From: Muribaculaceae bacterium
GTDB taxonomy: Bacteria; Bacteroidota; Bacteroidia; Bacteroidales; Muribaculaceae
Direction of reading: 5' to 3'
Length of the DNA: 64,000 nucleotides
NCBI GenBank assembly: GCA_017621845.1
Contig: JAGASI010000010.1
Coordinates: forward strand, 47,327 to 111,326
Shown: in pieces, positions 37,396 through 45,976 of the stretch
Layout: each line of letters opens with the position of its first letter
How positions within the stretch are numbered: the first letter of the stretch is position 1
The notes under the pieces: generated by a model
The model's input: only the letters and a program-made list of their open reading frames with translations
Told to the model about the DNA's origin: nothing
Databases searched by the model: none
Position numbers and translations under genes: made by a program

Positions 37396-37812
37396 ATGAA
37401 AGAAAAGACAATTCAGCCCCATATCATAGAATTGCCACGGATATATGATCCACGCGGGTCATTAACATTCGTGGAGGATAACGAGCAAGTACCATTTGAA
37501 ATAGCACGTTGCTACTGGACATACGATATTCCATCCAACGAAGAACGTGGCGGACACTCCCATTATCAACAGTGGGAATTATTAGTTGCCGCTGCCGGGT
37601 GCTTTAATGTCAATGTATATCAGGGCAGCGAGTGGCTGACATTTACTCTTGACCGCCCCTATCGCGGTTTACTGATACCGGCCGGATGGTGGAGAACACT
37701 TGATAACTTTGCCTCGGGTAGCGTGTGTCTGGTAATGGCTTCAGGCAAGTATGACGAGGCTGATTACCAGCGAGACTTTGAAATTTACAACCAAGAACTT
37801 GCCAAGCAGTGA
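37396..37812 (+). CDS. FdtA/QdtA-type sugar-nucleotide 3,4-ketoisomerase (cupin)
   Basis: 138 residues. IIELPRIYDPRGSLTFVEDNEQVPFEIARCYWTYDIP, then ERGGHSHYQQWELLVAAAGCFNV and YRGLLIPAGWWRTLDNF, are the WxcM-like C-terminal (FdtA/QdtA) cupin pattern. The family converts dTDP-4-keto-6-deoxyglucose to the 3-keto isomer. The family's RGxHAH block reads RGGHSH here. The next gene is the matching aminotransferase, so the pair would make a dTDP-3-amino-3,6-dideoxyhexose (Fuc3N- or Qui3N-type). No RmlA/RmlB or acetyltransferase gene is adjacent. Confidence 0.88.
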   Translation: MKEKTIQPHIIELPRIYDPRGSLTFVEDNEQVPFEIARCYWTYDIPSNEERGGHSHYQQWELLVAAAGCFNVNVYQGSEWLTFTLDRPYRGLLIPAGWWRTLDNFASGSVCLVMASGKYDEADYQRDFEIYNQELAKQ

Positions 37813-37814
37813 AT

Positions 37815-38948
37815 ATGCGTTATCCCTTTCTTGACTTAGGTAAAGCAAATGCCCCATATATTGAGGATTTGGTCAAGGCAGCCACGCGGGTGATTGACAG
37901 CGGACGTTATATCGGAGGTGACGAGGTCGCCACCCTTGAAAGCCGCTTGTCAGAATACCTTGATGCGCCATACATCATTGGCGTGAGTAATGGGTTGGAT
38001 GCCCTGAGGCTTATTCTTAAAGCTTATGTTGAACTGGGGCGTCTTGCTCCCGGTGATGAGGTGATTTATCCAGCCAACACCTACGTAGCCTCAGTCCTCG
38101 CCATAAGCGATGCCGGGCTTAAGCCCGTACCTGTTGACATTGACGAGGATACACTTAACCTTGACTTTAACCTTATAGAAGCTTCAATCTCGCCACTCAC
38201 GCGAGCCATCATGCCGGTACATCTGTATGGACGCATAACCTGGGGCAACGCTTTAAAAGATATTGCACAACGTCACGGCCTGCTGATTATCGAGGACTGC
38301 GCCCAGGCCCTTGGCGCACAATCATCCTCCAGGGGACTCTACAACTCATGTATGGCAGGTGCTTTAGGTGATGCAGGTGCTTTAAGCTTCTATCCGACTA
38401 AAAACGTGGGGGCACTTGGCGATGCCGGAGCGGTAGTTACCCACGACCCTGATTTGGCTCGTACTGTCAGAGCCCTTGCCAACTATGGTTCAGACCGACG
38501 TTACCATAACATATATCTCGGATACAATTGCCGGCTTGACCCCATACAAGCCGCGATGCTATGTATCAAATTGGACCACATAGACCGCGAGAATGAGTCA
38601 CGAAGACACCGGGCCAAGATTTATAATGACAACATCACCAATCCCCGGATAATACTGCCTGCAATGGCTGCTGTTCCCTCCGAGGCCGTGTGGCATCAAT
38701 ATGTCGTGAGGGTAAAGGAAGGACAGCGCGACAATTTCCGCCGACAACTTGACAACATGGGCGTTGGCACCGACATACACTATGCCACCCCTCCCCATCG
38801 TCAACCTTGCTACAAGTCACTGGCCGATTATAACCTCCCGGTTACCGACCGAGTCGCCGACCAACTGGTGAGCCTGCCCATCGCCACCGGCACATCTGAT
38901 AACGACATCCATGAAATAGCACATATTATAAACCAATTATCTCTATGA
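37815..38948 (+). CDS. DegT/DnrJ/EryC1 family sugar aminotransferase (FdtB-like)
   Basis: 377 residues from ATG 37815, two bases after the previous stop; a GTG at 37809 would overlap it. PLP-enzyme signatures: YIGGDEVATLESRLSEYL, VSNGLDALRLIL, GDEVIYPANTYVASVLAI, IIEDCAQALGA and the PLP-lysine segment GALSFYPTKNVGALGDAGAVVT. RLDPIQAAML and YATPPHRQPCYK also fit. It would transaminate the 3-keto sugar made by the preceding enzyme, in the cytoplasm, for surface glycans. The following lipoprotein overlaps by 4 bases. Confidence 0.93.
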   Translation: MRYPFLDLGKANAPYIEDLVKAATRVIDSGRYIGGDEVATLESRLSEYLDAPYIIGVSNGLDALRLILKAYVELGRLAPGDEVIYPANTYVASVLAISDAGLKPVPVDIDEDTLNLDFNLIEASISPLTRAIMPVHLYGRITWGNALKDIAQRHGLLIIEDCAQALGAQSSSRGLYNSCMAGALGDAGALSFYPTKNVGALGDAGAVVTHDPDLARTVRALANYGSDRRYHNIYLGYNCRLDPIQAAMLCIKLDHIDRENESRRHRAKIYNDNITNPRIILPAMAAVPSEAVWHQYVVRVKEGQRDNFRRQLDNMGVGTDIHYATPPHRQPCYKSLADYNLPVTDRVADQLVSLPIATGTSDNDIHEIAHIINQLSL

Positions 38949-39403
38949 ATACTTTAAAATATTTAATCCTATTTATACTCCCTGTTTTAACAATCTCCTG
39001 TGGTGAAGACACCCAGGAGTCGGCTCTCAAGAGAGCCGAGGATGCCATAGCCAATGGACAATATAGCCAAGCCATCGAGATTTGTGACCAAATACCCAAG
39101 TCTGACGCCGAAAAACAACTTACCCCGGGTGAAATGTGTCGCGTAGCCATGATATATGCAGTTGCCGCCGATAACGATGTTGACCGTGAAGAAAACATCG
39201 CGCGGTCAGCCCAATGGCTTGACCGCGCCACCAAAGTCAACGCCGACTCGGTACAACAATATCTGGTATCGCTCACCCCCCAGGAAATGGGACTCATTCA
39301 TCAAGTGCAACAACTAAACAACACCAAAGGATATGACTTCTCACATATCGACGAGGAGCCAATGGACTCAATAACCGAACCTCACCCCAATCATGAACAA
39401 TAA
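38945..39403 (+). CDS. Small TPR-like lipoprotein
   Basis: 152 residues. The signal peptide ends at lipobox TISC (Cys19). ALKRAEDAIANGQYSQAIEICDQIPKSDAE is one clear tetratricopeptide-like helix pair; the rest is helical with an acidic Pro-rich tail. ATGA overlaps the aminotransferase stop, and the end overlaps the SUI1 gene start by 11 bases, so it is translationally linked on both sides. Family not recognised. Confidence 0.7.
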   Translation: MNTLKYLILFILPVLTISCGEDTQESALKRAEDAIANGQYSQAIEICDQIPKSDAEKQLTPGEMCRVAMIYAVAADNDVDREENIARSAQWLDRATKVNADSVQQYLVSLTPQEMGLIHQVQQLNNTKGYDFSHIDEEPMDSITEPHPNHEQ

Positions 39404-39719
39404 CCCGTTTAACGTCCTCAGCGCTTTAAGAAATTCACTACCCGAAGGTGAGGAAATAACGACAAACACCCCCAAAAAACAATCACACAACGTTCTGAAG
39501 CTCTTCTATGAAGTAAAAGGTCGCGGGGGCAAACCGGCAACAATCATTTCATGTCCTATTGACATGTCAGACAATGAAGTAAGCATCTTGGCTTCAGAGC
39601 TCAAAAAGAAACTCGCGACAGGAGGTTCTACTCGTGGCGGCGAGATTTTACTACTTGGTGACCATCGTCAACAATTGCGAGACATACTCGAGGCCAAAGG
39701 CTTTACCGTTAAGGGCTAA
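39393..39719 (+). CDS. SUI1/eIF1-like translation factor
   Basis: 108 residues. The core VLKLFYEVKGRGGKPATIISCPIDMSDNEVSILASELKKKLATGGSTRGGEILLLGDHRQQLRDIL matches the bacterial SUI1 (YciH) family in full, with its basic loop and GG-containing strand. The N-terminal part (1-35) is an unstructured extension. Bacterial homologues influence start-codon selection fidelity on the 30S subunit, although they are not essential. It starts within the preceding gene and ends 29 bases before the helicase gene. Confidence 0.88.
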   Translation: MNNNPFNVLSALRNSLPEGEEITTNTPKKQSHNVLKLFYEVKGRGGKPATIISCPIDMSDNEVSILASELKKKLATGGSTRGGEILLLGDHRQQLRDILEAKGFTVKG

Positions 39720-39748
39720 CCCCTCCCTCCAATATTTTCCATACCCTC

Positions 39749-42700
39749 ATGCTAACTCTATATAAAGCTTCGGCCGGCTCAGGCAAAACTTATCAGTTGG
39801 CCCTTAAATACATCACTCTGTTGCTCGGCATAAAGGACAAAGAGACCGGTGAGTATGTTCTCAACCATACACACTATCTTGGATGTCGACGTCCCCGACC
39901 CAATCGCCATCGCTCGATACTGGCAATAACCTTCACAAACAAGGCAACAGACGAAATGAAGCAGCGTATCATCAAAGAGCTGGCATCATTGGCGACATGG
40001 AATCACCCGGTTCACGACGGTACATACATGCCACGGCTGGTATCCATATTCAGATGCACACCCGATGAGCTCGTCGAGTCGGCGCGTAATGCACTGACAC
40101 ATATTTTGCTCGACTATGGATTTTTCAATATCAGCACAATAGACTCTTTTTTTCAAAGCGTCATACGCACCTTTGCCCGCGAGCTTGATTGCCAGGGAGA
40201 CTATGAGATAGAGATTGACGAGAATATGGCCATCAGCCAGGCCATAGACATGATGCTCGACCGCTTTAACGCCAACCCCGATGCTCCAGATGTCAGACCC
40301 GTAAAAATATGGGTCGAGAAATACCTTGAATACGCGTCGGAAAACGGTCAACCATACAATATATTCAATTCCAGCTCACGCATACGCTCACGCCTCATAT
40401 CATACGTCAAAACGCTGTTTGACGAAAAATTTAAAGCGTATGCGCCCGAAATACTCTCATGGCTCGACGACAACAGCGCTACCACGCGCTACAAAAAAGC
40501 CCTCATCTCCTCACTCAAGAACGACACCGACCTGATGACCCGGAGAGCACAAGCAATCAGCCGTGCTCTTGCTGACAACAACCTGTCTTTAAAGGCTCCT
40601 TATAAGGGATTTATACAACGTGCCGCCGAAGGGCGCGACCATGCCACGGCCAACTTTACCGACAACTTTATGATTGCCGTTGAAGACACTCCCTGTGACA
40701 TTGCGGTAATGTTTACCAAAAAAACCAACTATGAAATACTTCCGGACCATATCAAGAGCGAGCTTTCAATAATCTTCCAGGATATAATCTCCCTGTATGG
40801 CCGCACGTGGATGATCAATGCTATTACATCCCAACTATACTCGCTTGACCTCATCAAGCTAATCACAAAATATCTGAACGAATTCCGCCGTACAAACAAC
40901 CTCCTGCTTATGGCCGACACCAATGACCTGTTGGCTCGCATTATAGGAAAAGATGAAGTGCCATTTATATATGAACGCATAGGTGTTAATCTAAATCACT
41001 TCCTCATTGACGAATTTCAGGACACCTCCCGTATGCAATGGGATATACTTAAACCTCTGGTCGCCACATCGCTTGCCAATGGCAATGACAACCTCATCAT
41101 CGGTGATGAAAAACAAGCTATCTACCGTTTCCGTAATTCAGACAGTTCGATGATCAGAGAAACCATCGCACATGTTGATTTTCCCATCGATACAGAACAA
41201 CGTGGTGCCGCCCCGGACGAGAATACCAACTGGCGTAGTGCTCCGGACATCGTCAAGTTTAATAACACTCTGTTCCATGTTCTATCCAATTTACTGGGCA
41301 TTGCCGGCTATCAACATGTAATACAACATATCAGCCCACAAAAAGTAAATGTCGACGGCTATATTCACTTCTTTCCGGCTCCTGCCAACAAAAAATCAGA
41401 TAGCGCAAACGACTTATCCAATGAACCTGAAGATGTAGAAGCATGGATGCTCAATACAATGCTTGAACAGATTAACCGTCAACACAATTCAGGTTATCCA
41501 TGGCACGACATTGTAGTATTGACCAACACCAACGCTCAGGCTCACAAAGCTGTAAATCAGCTATTATCAGCCGGCATCCCCGTATTAAGCGACGAAGCCT
41601 TGTCTCTCTCCAACTCATCGGCGGTCAGAGCCTTAATTGCCATCCTGCATATCTTAGACCGAGCATATAACGCTCAGAAAACAACACCTCAAGGTAATCC
41701 TGATTATGCATCTATTCCCGAGGTAATGATGATGATAAGCCGATATGAGTATTTCATGCAAGTAGACAACGATCCCGTCAAGGCCCTTGAATTAGCAATC
41801 AACCCCGAGGCAAACAATAACTCAGATAAACACAACAATGATAAAATAGCGACGGCGACATCGACCGGAATGTCACTGTCATGCTTGATTGAAACTATCA
41901 TCCAACAGCGACCTGCAACACTCACCTCAATGGTAGAGTTAATTATATCCCAGCAATTCCTTGATAGTGTCAAGACCTCCCAGACTGCATATATCGCGTC
42001 ATTTCAAGATGTTGTATTAGACTACGTCACACGCTATGGCAACGACCTGCACGCCTTTGTGCGGTGGCTTGACCAACGTGGCAGTTCGATGAACCTGGCA
42101 TCTCCCCGATATAACAATGCGGTAAGAGTAATTACAATACATAAATCCAAGGGCCTCGAATTTGACTGCGTACATATACCTTTCGGATCATGGGAATTAC
42201 TCAAGGGTGGCGAAGACGTGTGGGTAAAAACGCCAACGCTACCGGGAGTCCCCGAAGATATCACACCGGTGTCGGTACGCGTCACCCTACCTAAGAACGT
42301 GCCTCCCGGCTCGCCTATTGCCGATGAACATGAGACTCATAATATCGAGGCTATAGCCGATGTACTCAATAAGACCTATGTAGCCTACACGCGCGCCTGC
42401 CGCGAACTATGTGTCTATTATCAACCAACTCTCAACATAGGCAAAAACATCGCGTCGTCATTCAAGCAAGGTCTTGAACCGGGATTTGACGGCCCAAGGA
42501 ACCTAACGGTTGACCTGCCGTCCAATTTTAATGAGAATACCGGTGAACTGGTGATTGGCTATCCCACATCTCCAATCAAAAGCTCAAAATCACCAGTAGA
42601 AACATCCCCTGCCCTACTTTTCTACCAACAAGCATCCTCAACAATCACTTCGGTTCTAAATAATTCATACTCCCAACTATTGACTATTGATGAAGAAATT

Positions 42701-43255
42701 GACTCGGAGTTTGAGGATATTTCTGAAGACGATGCCCCCAAAGAGACTACATTGGCCAGCGATGAGTCGGTTAGAGGCACTATGCTACATAACATACTGA
42801 GTCTATGTATCCGTCGCGATGACCTGCCACGAGCTGTCAAACACTACCTCAAACATAACGACGTGCCCGAAGACCTCACCGCTGACAAACTTATCAATGA
42901 ACTCACTACAACCCTTGACTCCCCCCAAGTAGCAGACTTTGTCAATCACTGGTTTAACGAGCCGTCAACTGTACGTAATGAATGTGTCGTCTACTTCCCT
43001 ACAGAAGATAAAACAACACCGGATATCAATGATGACAGCCGTGGTATACTGCATAATAAGCGAATCGACCGCCTGATGTTCTTCCCCGATGGCCATATTG
43101 AAATCATAGACTATAAATTCACCGCCCATACTGCCCGAGAACACCAGACCCAGATACGTGACTACCGCCGCATCATCGGGCAACACTATCCCGGCACAAC
43201 CATCCTCACCTACCTGTTCTACCCCGACCAACACCTCGTCATCCCGGTTGACTGA
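39749..43255 (+). CDS. UvrD/RecB-like helicase with C-terminal nuclease domain (AddA-like)
   Basis: 1168 residues. Walker A near the start (YKASAGSGKTYQLALKYI, 5-22), motif Ia LAITFTNKATDEMKQRI, motif II FLIDEFQDTSRMQWDIL (about 420), motif III GDEKQAIYRFRNSD, helicase motif V/VI segments VITIHKSKGLEFDCVHIP and NKTYVAYTRACREL, and a PD-(D/E)xK nuclease end with GTMLHNILS and IEIIDYKFTA. This is the RecB/AddA architecture for processing double-strand breaks. Its usual partner, the AddB-like nuclease, is not downstream: the accessory segment with crp begins 120 bases later. Upstream spacing of 29 bases suggests cotranscription with the sugar and SUI1 genes. Confidence 0.92.
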   Translation: MLTLYKASAGSGKTYQLALKYITLLLGIKDKETGEYVLNHTHYLGCRRPRPNRHRSILAITFTNKATDEMKQRIIKELASLATWNHPVHDGTYMPRLVSIFRCTPDELVESARNALTHILLDYGFFNISTIDSFFQSVIRTFARELDCQGDYEIEIDENMAISQAIDMMLDRFNANPDAPDVRPVKIWVEKYLEYASENGQPYNIFNSSSRIRSRLISYVKTLFDEKFKAYAPEILSWLDDNSATTRYKKALISSLKNDTDLMTRRAQAISRALADNNLSLKAPYKGFIQRAAEGRDHATANFTDNFMIAVEDTPCDIAVMFTKKTNYEILPDHIKSELSIIFQDIISLYGRTWMINAITSQLYSLDLIKLITKYLNEFRRTNNLLLMADTNDLLARIIGKDEVPFIYERIGVNLNHFLIDEFQDTSRMQWDILKPLVATSLANGNDNLIIGDEKQAIYRFRNSDSSMIRETIAHVDFPIDTEQRGAAPDENTNWRSAPDIVKFNNTLFHVLSNLLGIAGYQHVIQHISPQKVNVDGYIHFFPAPANKKSDSANDLSNEPEDVEAWMLNTMLEQINRQHNSGYPWHDIVVLTNTNAQAHKAVNQLLSAGIPVLSDEALSLSNSSAVRALIAILHILDRAYNAQKTTPQGNPDYASIPEVMMMISRYEYFMQVDNDPVKALELAINPEANNNSDKHNNDKIATATSTGMSLSCLIETIIQQRPATLTSMVELIISQQFLDSVKTSQTAYIASFQDVVLDYVTRYGNDLHAFVRWLDQRGSSMNLASPRYNNAVRVITIHKSKGLEFDCVHIPFGSWELLKGGEDVWVKTPTLPGVPEDITPVSVRVTLPKNVPPGSPIADEHETHNIEAIADVLNKTYVAYTRACRELCVYYQPTLNIGKNIASSFKQGLEPGFDGPRNLTVDLPSNFNENTGELVIGYPTSPIKSSKSPVETSPALLFYQQASSTITSVLNNSYSQLLTIDEEIDSEFEDISEDDAPKETTLASDESVRGTMLHNILSLCIRRDDLPRAVKHYLKHNDVPEDLTADKLINELTTTLDSPQVADFVNHWFNEPSTVRNECVVYFPTEDKTTPDINDDSRGILHNKRIDRLMFFPDGHIEIIDYKFTAHTAREHQTQIRDYRRIIGQHYPGTTILTYLFYPDQHLVIPVD

Positions 43256-43375
43256 TTATAATACATACAACCATTCCGCCAACTAAAAAAGATGTCGCTG
43301 AAAAATTTAACGGAGAGACAATCCCAAATAGTTGCAATAAATCATAAATCACCTGCATTATCCGCATTTTAAACT

Positions 43376-43939
43376 ATGGCACATATTAACGACTTTCTTT
43401 CACATATCGACTTTGAGTCGATGCGCGAGTATTGCATGGCTAACGGTAAGACCGTTCGCTATGCAAAAGGAGATTGTTTTGCCGAAACAGGGAGTGTCGG
43501 GAGATACGTTGGCTTCGTCAAATCGGGCTATTTCAAATACTGCGTGCTGACATCAAAAGGAGATTATGCCGTCACCGGCTTTTCTTTTGGAGAAGAGTGT
43601 ATCGTTGATTTCACCCAATCATTCCTTTTCAATAAGCCGTCTATGATTTCAATCGTGGCAGGATGCGACTCAACGGTATTGCAAGTGCCATTGAACGCTA
43701 TTCGTGATTATCTCATACACAACCATCCTGATTTAATCTCCAAAATATCAGCCCTCGTTTTGGAAGAAGCTTATAGTCGTTACCTCAATCTTCATAAGAC
43801 GTCTCCAACCGAGCGGTATCTCGAACTCGTTGAGAAATATCCCGATTTCATAGAGCAAATCCCGCTTCAAGACATAGCCTCTTTTCTACTCATAACGCCT
43901 ACATACCTTAGCCGTATCAGAAAAAATTTACATTTATAG
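43376..43939 (+). CDS. Crp/Fnr family transcriptional regulator (intact, copy 1)
   Basis: 187 residues. Cyclic-nucleotide-binding-like barrel (about 20-115: GDCFAETGSVGRYVGFVKSGYFKYCV, VPLNAIRDYL) followed by a helical dimer segment and a C-terminal helix-turn-helix (LQDIASFLLITPTYLSRIRKNL). The phosphate-binding signature of true cAMP receptors is not seen, as in most Bacteroidetes members. From residue 54 on it is nearly identical to the truncated copy at 48751-49154. Immediately after the stop, the shared sequence ends at 43954 and a foreign segment begins. Confidence 0.9.
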   Translation: MAHINDFLSHIDFESMREYCMANGKTVRYAKGDCFAETGSVGRYVGFVKSGYFKYCVLTSKGDYAVTGFSFGEECIVDFTQSFLFNKPSMISIVAGCDSTVLQVPLNAIRDYLIHNHPDLISKISALVLEEAYSRYLNLHKTSPTERYLELVEKYPDFIEQIPLQDIASFLLITPTYLSRIRKNLHL

Positions 43940-43954
43940 TGTTAAAATCCTTGA
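43536..43954 (+). repeat. 419-bp direct repeat, copy 1
   Basis: It spans the 3' two-thirds of the crp-like gene and 15 bases of its 3' flank. It aligns without gaps to 48751-49169 at a constant offset of 5215; I count about 15 mismatches, most of them in the first 70 bases. Confidence 0.9.
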
Positions 43955-43982
43955 AGCTGTGTCAAAATAGGCGCAGCCTCGT

Positions 43983-44339
43983 TTGATTTACCCTCCGCAC
44001 TCGAAGTCTGCCGCACCGCCCTCAACTCCAACTATGCCGTCAACGAGCAGGTTGTGCGATGGTAGGTTATCCACGAAAAAGACAAGGCCGGAGAAAAACT
44101 CGCCGAGTCCGAAGTCATCGACGAAGTCGCTTGCGAAGCAAGAACACCTCATCGAACACCGCACCGATGGTACCGACGCGTTTTCTCCCATCCGGTCGAA
44201 GCTACTTAGTGGTCGATACCCTCTACATCGGAGCGGAAAAGTTTCCGTATCGTGAGGCGTTCAGCCTCTCAACTACAGGAATTTTGTAGCGGTCTTCGAG
44301 ACTGTTCGTGCCAACGAGAGCAGAGCTAAACTTGTTTGA
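43983..44339 (+). pseudogene. Decayed gene remnant with stops and frameshifts
   Basis: Coding-like stretches continue in changing frames: DLPSALEVCRTALNSNYAVNEQVVRW, stop, VIHEKDKAGEKLAESEVIDEV, then in another frame HLIEHRTDGTDAFSPIRSKLL, then VVDTLYIGAEKFPYREAFSL and, after removing one base near 44265, NYRNFVAVFETVRANESRAKLV and a stop at 44337. The order and amino-acid quality suggest one gene broken by at least three shifts and one nonsense change. I do not recognise the family. It lies directly inside the left boundary of the inserted segment. Confidence 0.45.
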
Positions 44340-44433
44340 GCTATGCCAAGTACAGCCGAACTTGGGCGATAGCCAAATTCCCGTACCACGACTCTTGCTC
44401 CCTCTCAATGAGCGGTTTTCTCTGAAAAAATTG

Positions 44434-44463
44434 CAAACATTTCATTTAAGAGTGAAATATTTG
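44434..44463 (+). promoter_or_regulatory. Probable operator of the toxin-antitoxin operon
   Basis: Inverted repeat CAAACATTTCA (44434-44444) / TGAAATATTTG (44453-44463), 10 of 11 pairs matching, with an 8-base spacer. It ends three bases before the -7 box at 44467 and covers the -33 region, as expected for autorepression by the HTH antitoxin. Confidence 0.65.
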
Positions 44464-44466
44464 TCG

Positions 44467-44474
44467 TACCTTTG
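44467..44474 (+). promoter_or_regulatory. -7 promoter box for the toxin-antitoxin operon
   Basis: TACCTTTG, a full TAnnTTTG match, 30 bases before ATG 44505. It decides that start over the in-frame ATG at 44472. Confidence 0.6.
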
Positions 44475-44504
44475 CGTTATAATAATAAAACAAAGAATAC
44501 GACT

Positions 44505-44975
44505 ATGAGCGAAGTAGAACTCTATCTCATCGGTGAGGGCGAAAATTGCACCCTATATACACTGCAATTTCTCCGCGATGCTGATAATGAATTTGAGAAG
44601 TTTGTCGCTAAATTCATTAATGATTCAGACTATAGCGAGGACTATACCCGTATAGCTGCAGTTGTCAGTCGAATAGCGAGAACAGGTGCACTGGAACGCT
44701 ATTTCCGGCGCGAGGGGCGCGAATCTGATTCAGTAGTGGCTTTACCCGTTTTGAGTTCAAAGCTCCGTCTATATTGCATCCGTCTGTCAGATAAAATTCT
44801 CATACTTGGCAATGGTGATATCAAAAACACAAGAACTTACGAGGAGGACTCAAAACTAAAGGCATACGTGTTAACATTGCAAAAGTTTGAGAAACTTCTT
44901 AAGCAGGGTGTTGAGGATGGTTCTGTAACAATCACTGAATCAACAATAGAAACCGACAATATTTTTGAGTTATGA
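44505..44975 (+). CDS. Putative toxin of a HigB/RelE-like toxin-antitoxin pair
   Basis: 156 residues from ATG 44505. The centre, LPVLSSKLRLYCIRLSDKILILGNGDIKNTRTYEEDSKLKAYV, has the spacing of HigB/Gp49-type toxins (basic residue, strand, RILIL-GG-like strand, K near the end). The N-terminal half (YLIGEGENCTLYTLQFLRDADNEFEKFVAKFIND) is longer than in standard RelE toxins. The next gene is an XRE antitoxin overlapping by 4 bases, toxin first as in HigBA. The family would cut mRNA at the ribosome. Assignment rests on pattern and context. Confidence 0.65.
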   Translation: MSEVELYLIGEGENCTLYTLQFLRDADNEFEKFVAKFINDSDYSEDYTRIAAVVSRIARTGALERYFRREGRESDSVVALPVLSSKLRLYCIRLSDKILILGNGDIKNTRTYEEDSKLKAYVLTLQKFEKLLKQGVEDGSVTITESTIETDNIFEL

Positions 44976-45238
44976 AACGTACTGCTAAATCTCTCGAAGA
45001 AATGCTCGGTCCAATTCCCGAGCCGATAATGAAAGAGACCGAGCTTTCATTTGAAATTTCAGACCGCATCTGCGAGCTGATGAATGAGCGCGGACTTTCT
45101 AAAAAACAGTTTGCTGATGCACTTGGTCGTCGTCCAAGTGAGATAACAAAGTGGCTCAGCGGTCAGCATAATTTCACGATTGCTACCCTTGGGATGCTTT
45201 CTGCATTCTTCGGGCAACCAATAGTGACCGTTGGATAA
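44972..45238 (+). CDS. XRE-type HTH antitoxin
   Basis: 88 residues. The helix-turn-helix ICELMNERGLSKKQFADALGRRPSEITKWLSGQHNFTIATLGML is complete (about 33-80). The N-terminal part (1-30) probably wraps the toxin. It overlaps the toxin gene (ATGA) and its own stop overlaps the next start (TAATG), so three genes are translationally coupled. It is the likely binder of the inverted repeat at 44434-44463. Confidence 0.85.
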   Translation: MKRTAKSLEEMLGPIPEPIMKETELSFEISDRICELMNERGLSKKQFADALGRRPSEITKWLSGQHNFTIATLGMLSAFFGQPIVTVG

Positions 45239-45819
45239 TGTCTGAAAACTTCAATACATACATCGACCATATCGAGCCTGACTTTTGGCGTGAGCTTTGC
45301 GTCAAGGAGGGTAAACTTCGCCACTATGAGCGTGGCGAGGAGTTTGCCAAGGTTGGTGAATTGGCACGTTACATCGGTTATATTAAGTCGGGCACTTTAA
45401 AATATGTGGCTTTTTCTTCTGAAGGCACAGAGCATGTTGTTGGCATGGAGTTTGAAGGTGAGTTCGTGTCTGATTCCACTTTTCCATTCTTCGGAAAAAA
45501 AGCTCGCGTCTCCATTGTCGCGGTGACACCTTGCGAGATATATTGCTTCCCGGTTCAAGATATAGTCAAGAGAATGAGAGAAGATGCCAAACTCAAAGAG
45601 ATTGTAATGCATACCACCGAGGCCATTTTTTCTACTGTCTATGACCGCTACATGGCACTCTACTGCAAGACACCGCAAGAGCGTTACGATGAACTTGTGA
45701 ACCGACACCCTGACTTGTTCGACCTTTTCTCTCTGAAAGACATCGCTTCATTCCTCAATATCACACCGACGCATCTGAGCCGCTTGCGAAATGCGAAGCA
45801 TTCGCGAGTGGGCTTGTAG
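45238..45819 (+). CDS. Crp/Fnr family regulator, third gene of the TA operon
   Basis: 193 residues, with a cyclic-nucleotide-binding-like barrel (GEEFAKVGELARYIGYIKSGTLKYVAFSSEG) and C-terminal helix-turn-helix (LKDIASFLNITPTHLSRLRNA). It is only distantly similar to the two near-identical crp copies in this region, but its 3' flank carries the same 53-base tail as copy 2. Start and stop codons overlap with the antitoxin gene, an unusual addition to a TA pair. Its ligand is unknown. Confidence 0.88.
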   Translation: MSENFNTYIDHIEPDFWRELCVKEGKLRHYERGEEFAKVGELARYIGYIKSGTLKYVAFSSEGTEHVVGMEFEGEFVSDSTFPFFGKKARVSIVAVTPCEIYCFPVQDIVKRMREDAKLKEIVMHTTEAIFSTVYDRYMALYCKTPQERYDELVNRHPDLFDLFSLKDIASFLNITPTHLSRLRNAKHSRVGL

Positions 45820-45886
45820 CGCATGTCGGCTGAAAGCCGGTGCGCGGTCGAAGAACAAGACCCACCGCAAAAAAATGACGGCAAAC

Positions 45887-45939
45887 AGTGTTAAAATCCC
45901 TGACTCTCAACATATGTTGAGAGTTTTTATTTTTATTGG
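45887..45939 (+). repeat. 53-bp tail repeat containing a terminator, copy X
   Basis: From AGTGTTAAAATCC to ATTGG; includes the perfect palindrome CTCTCAACATATGTTGAGAG (45904-45923) and a T-rich run. It matches 49153-49205 with a single mismatch. It acts as the terminator of the TA-crp operon. Confidence 0.85.
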
Positions 45940-45976
45940 CTGAAACTTTGCAGATTCAAATAAGTGATATTCTCTA

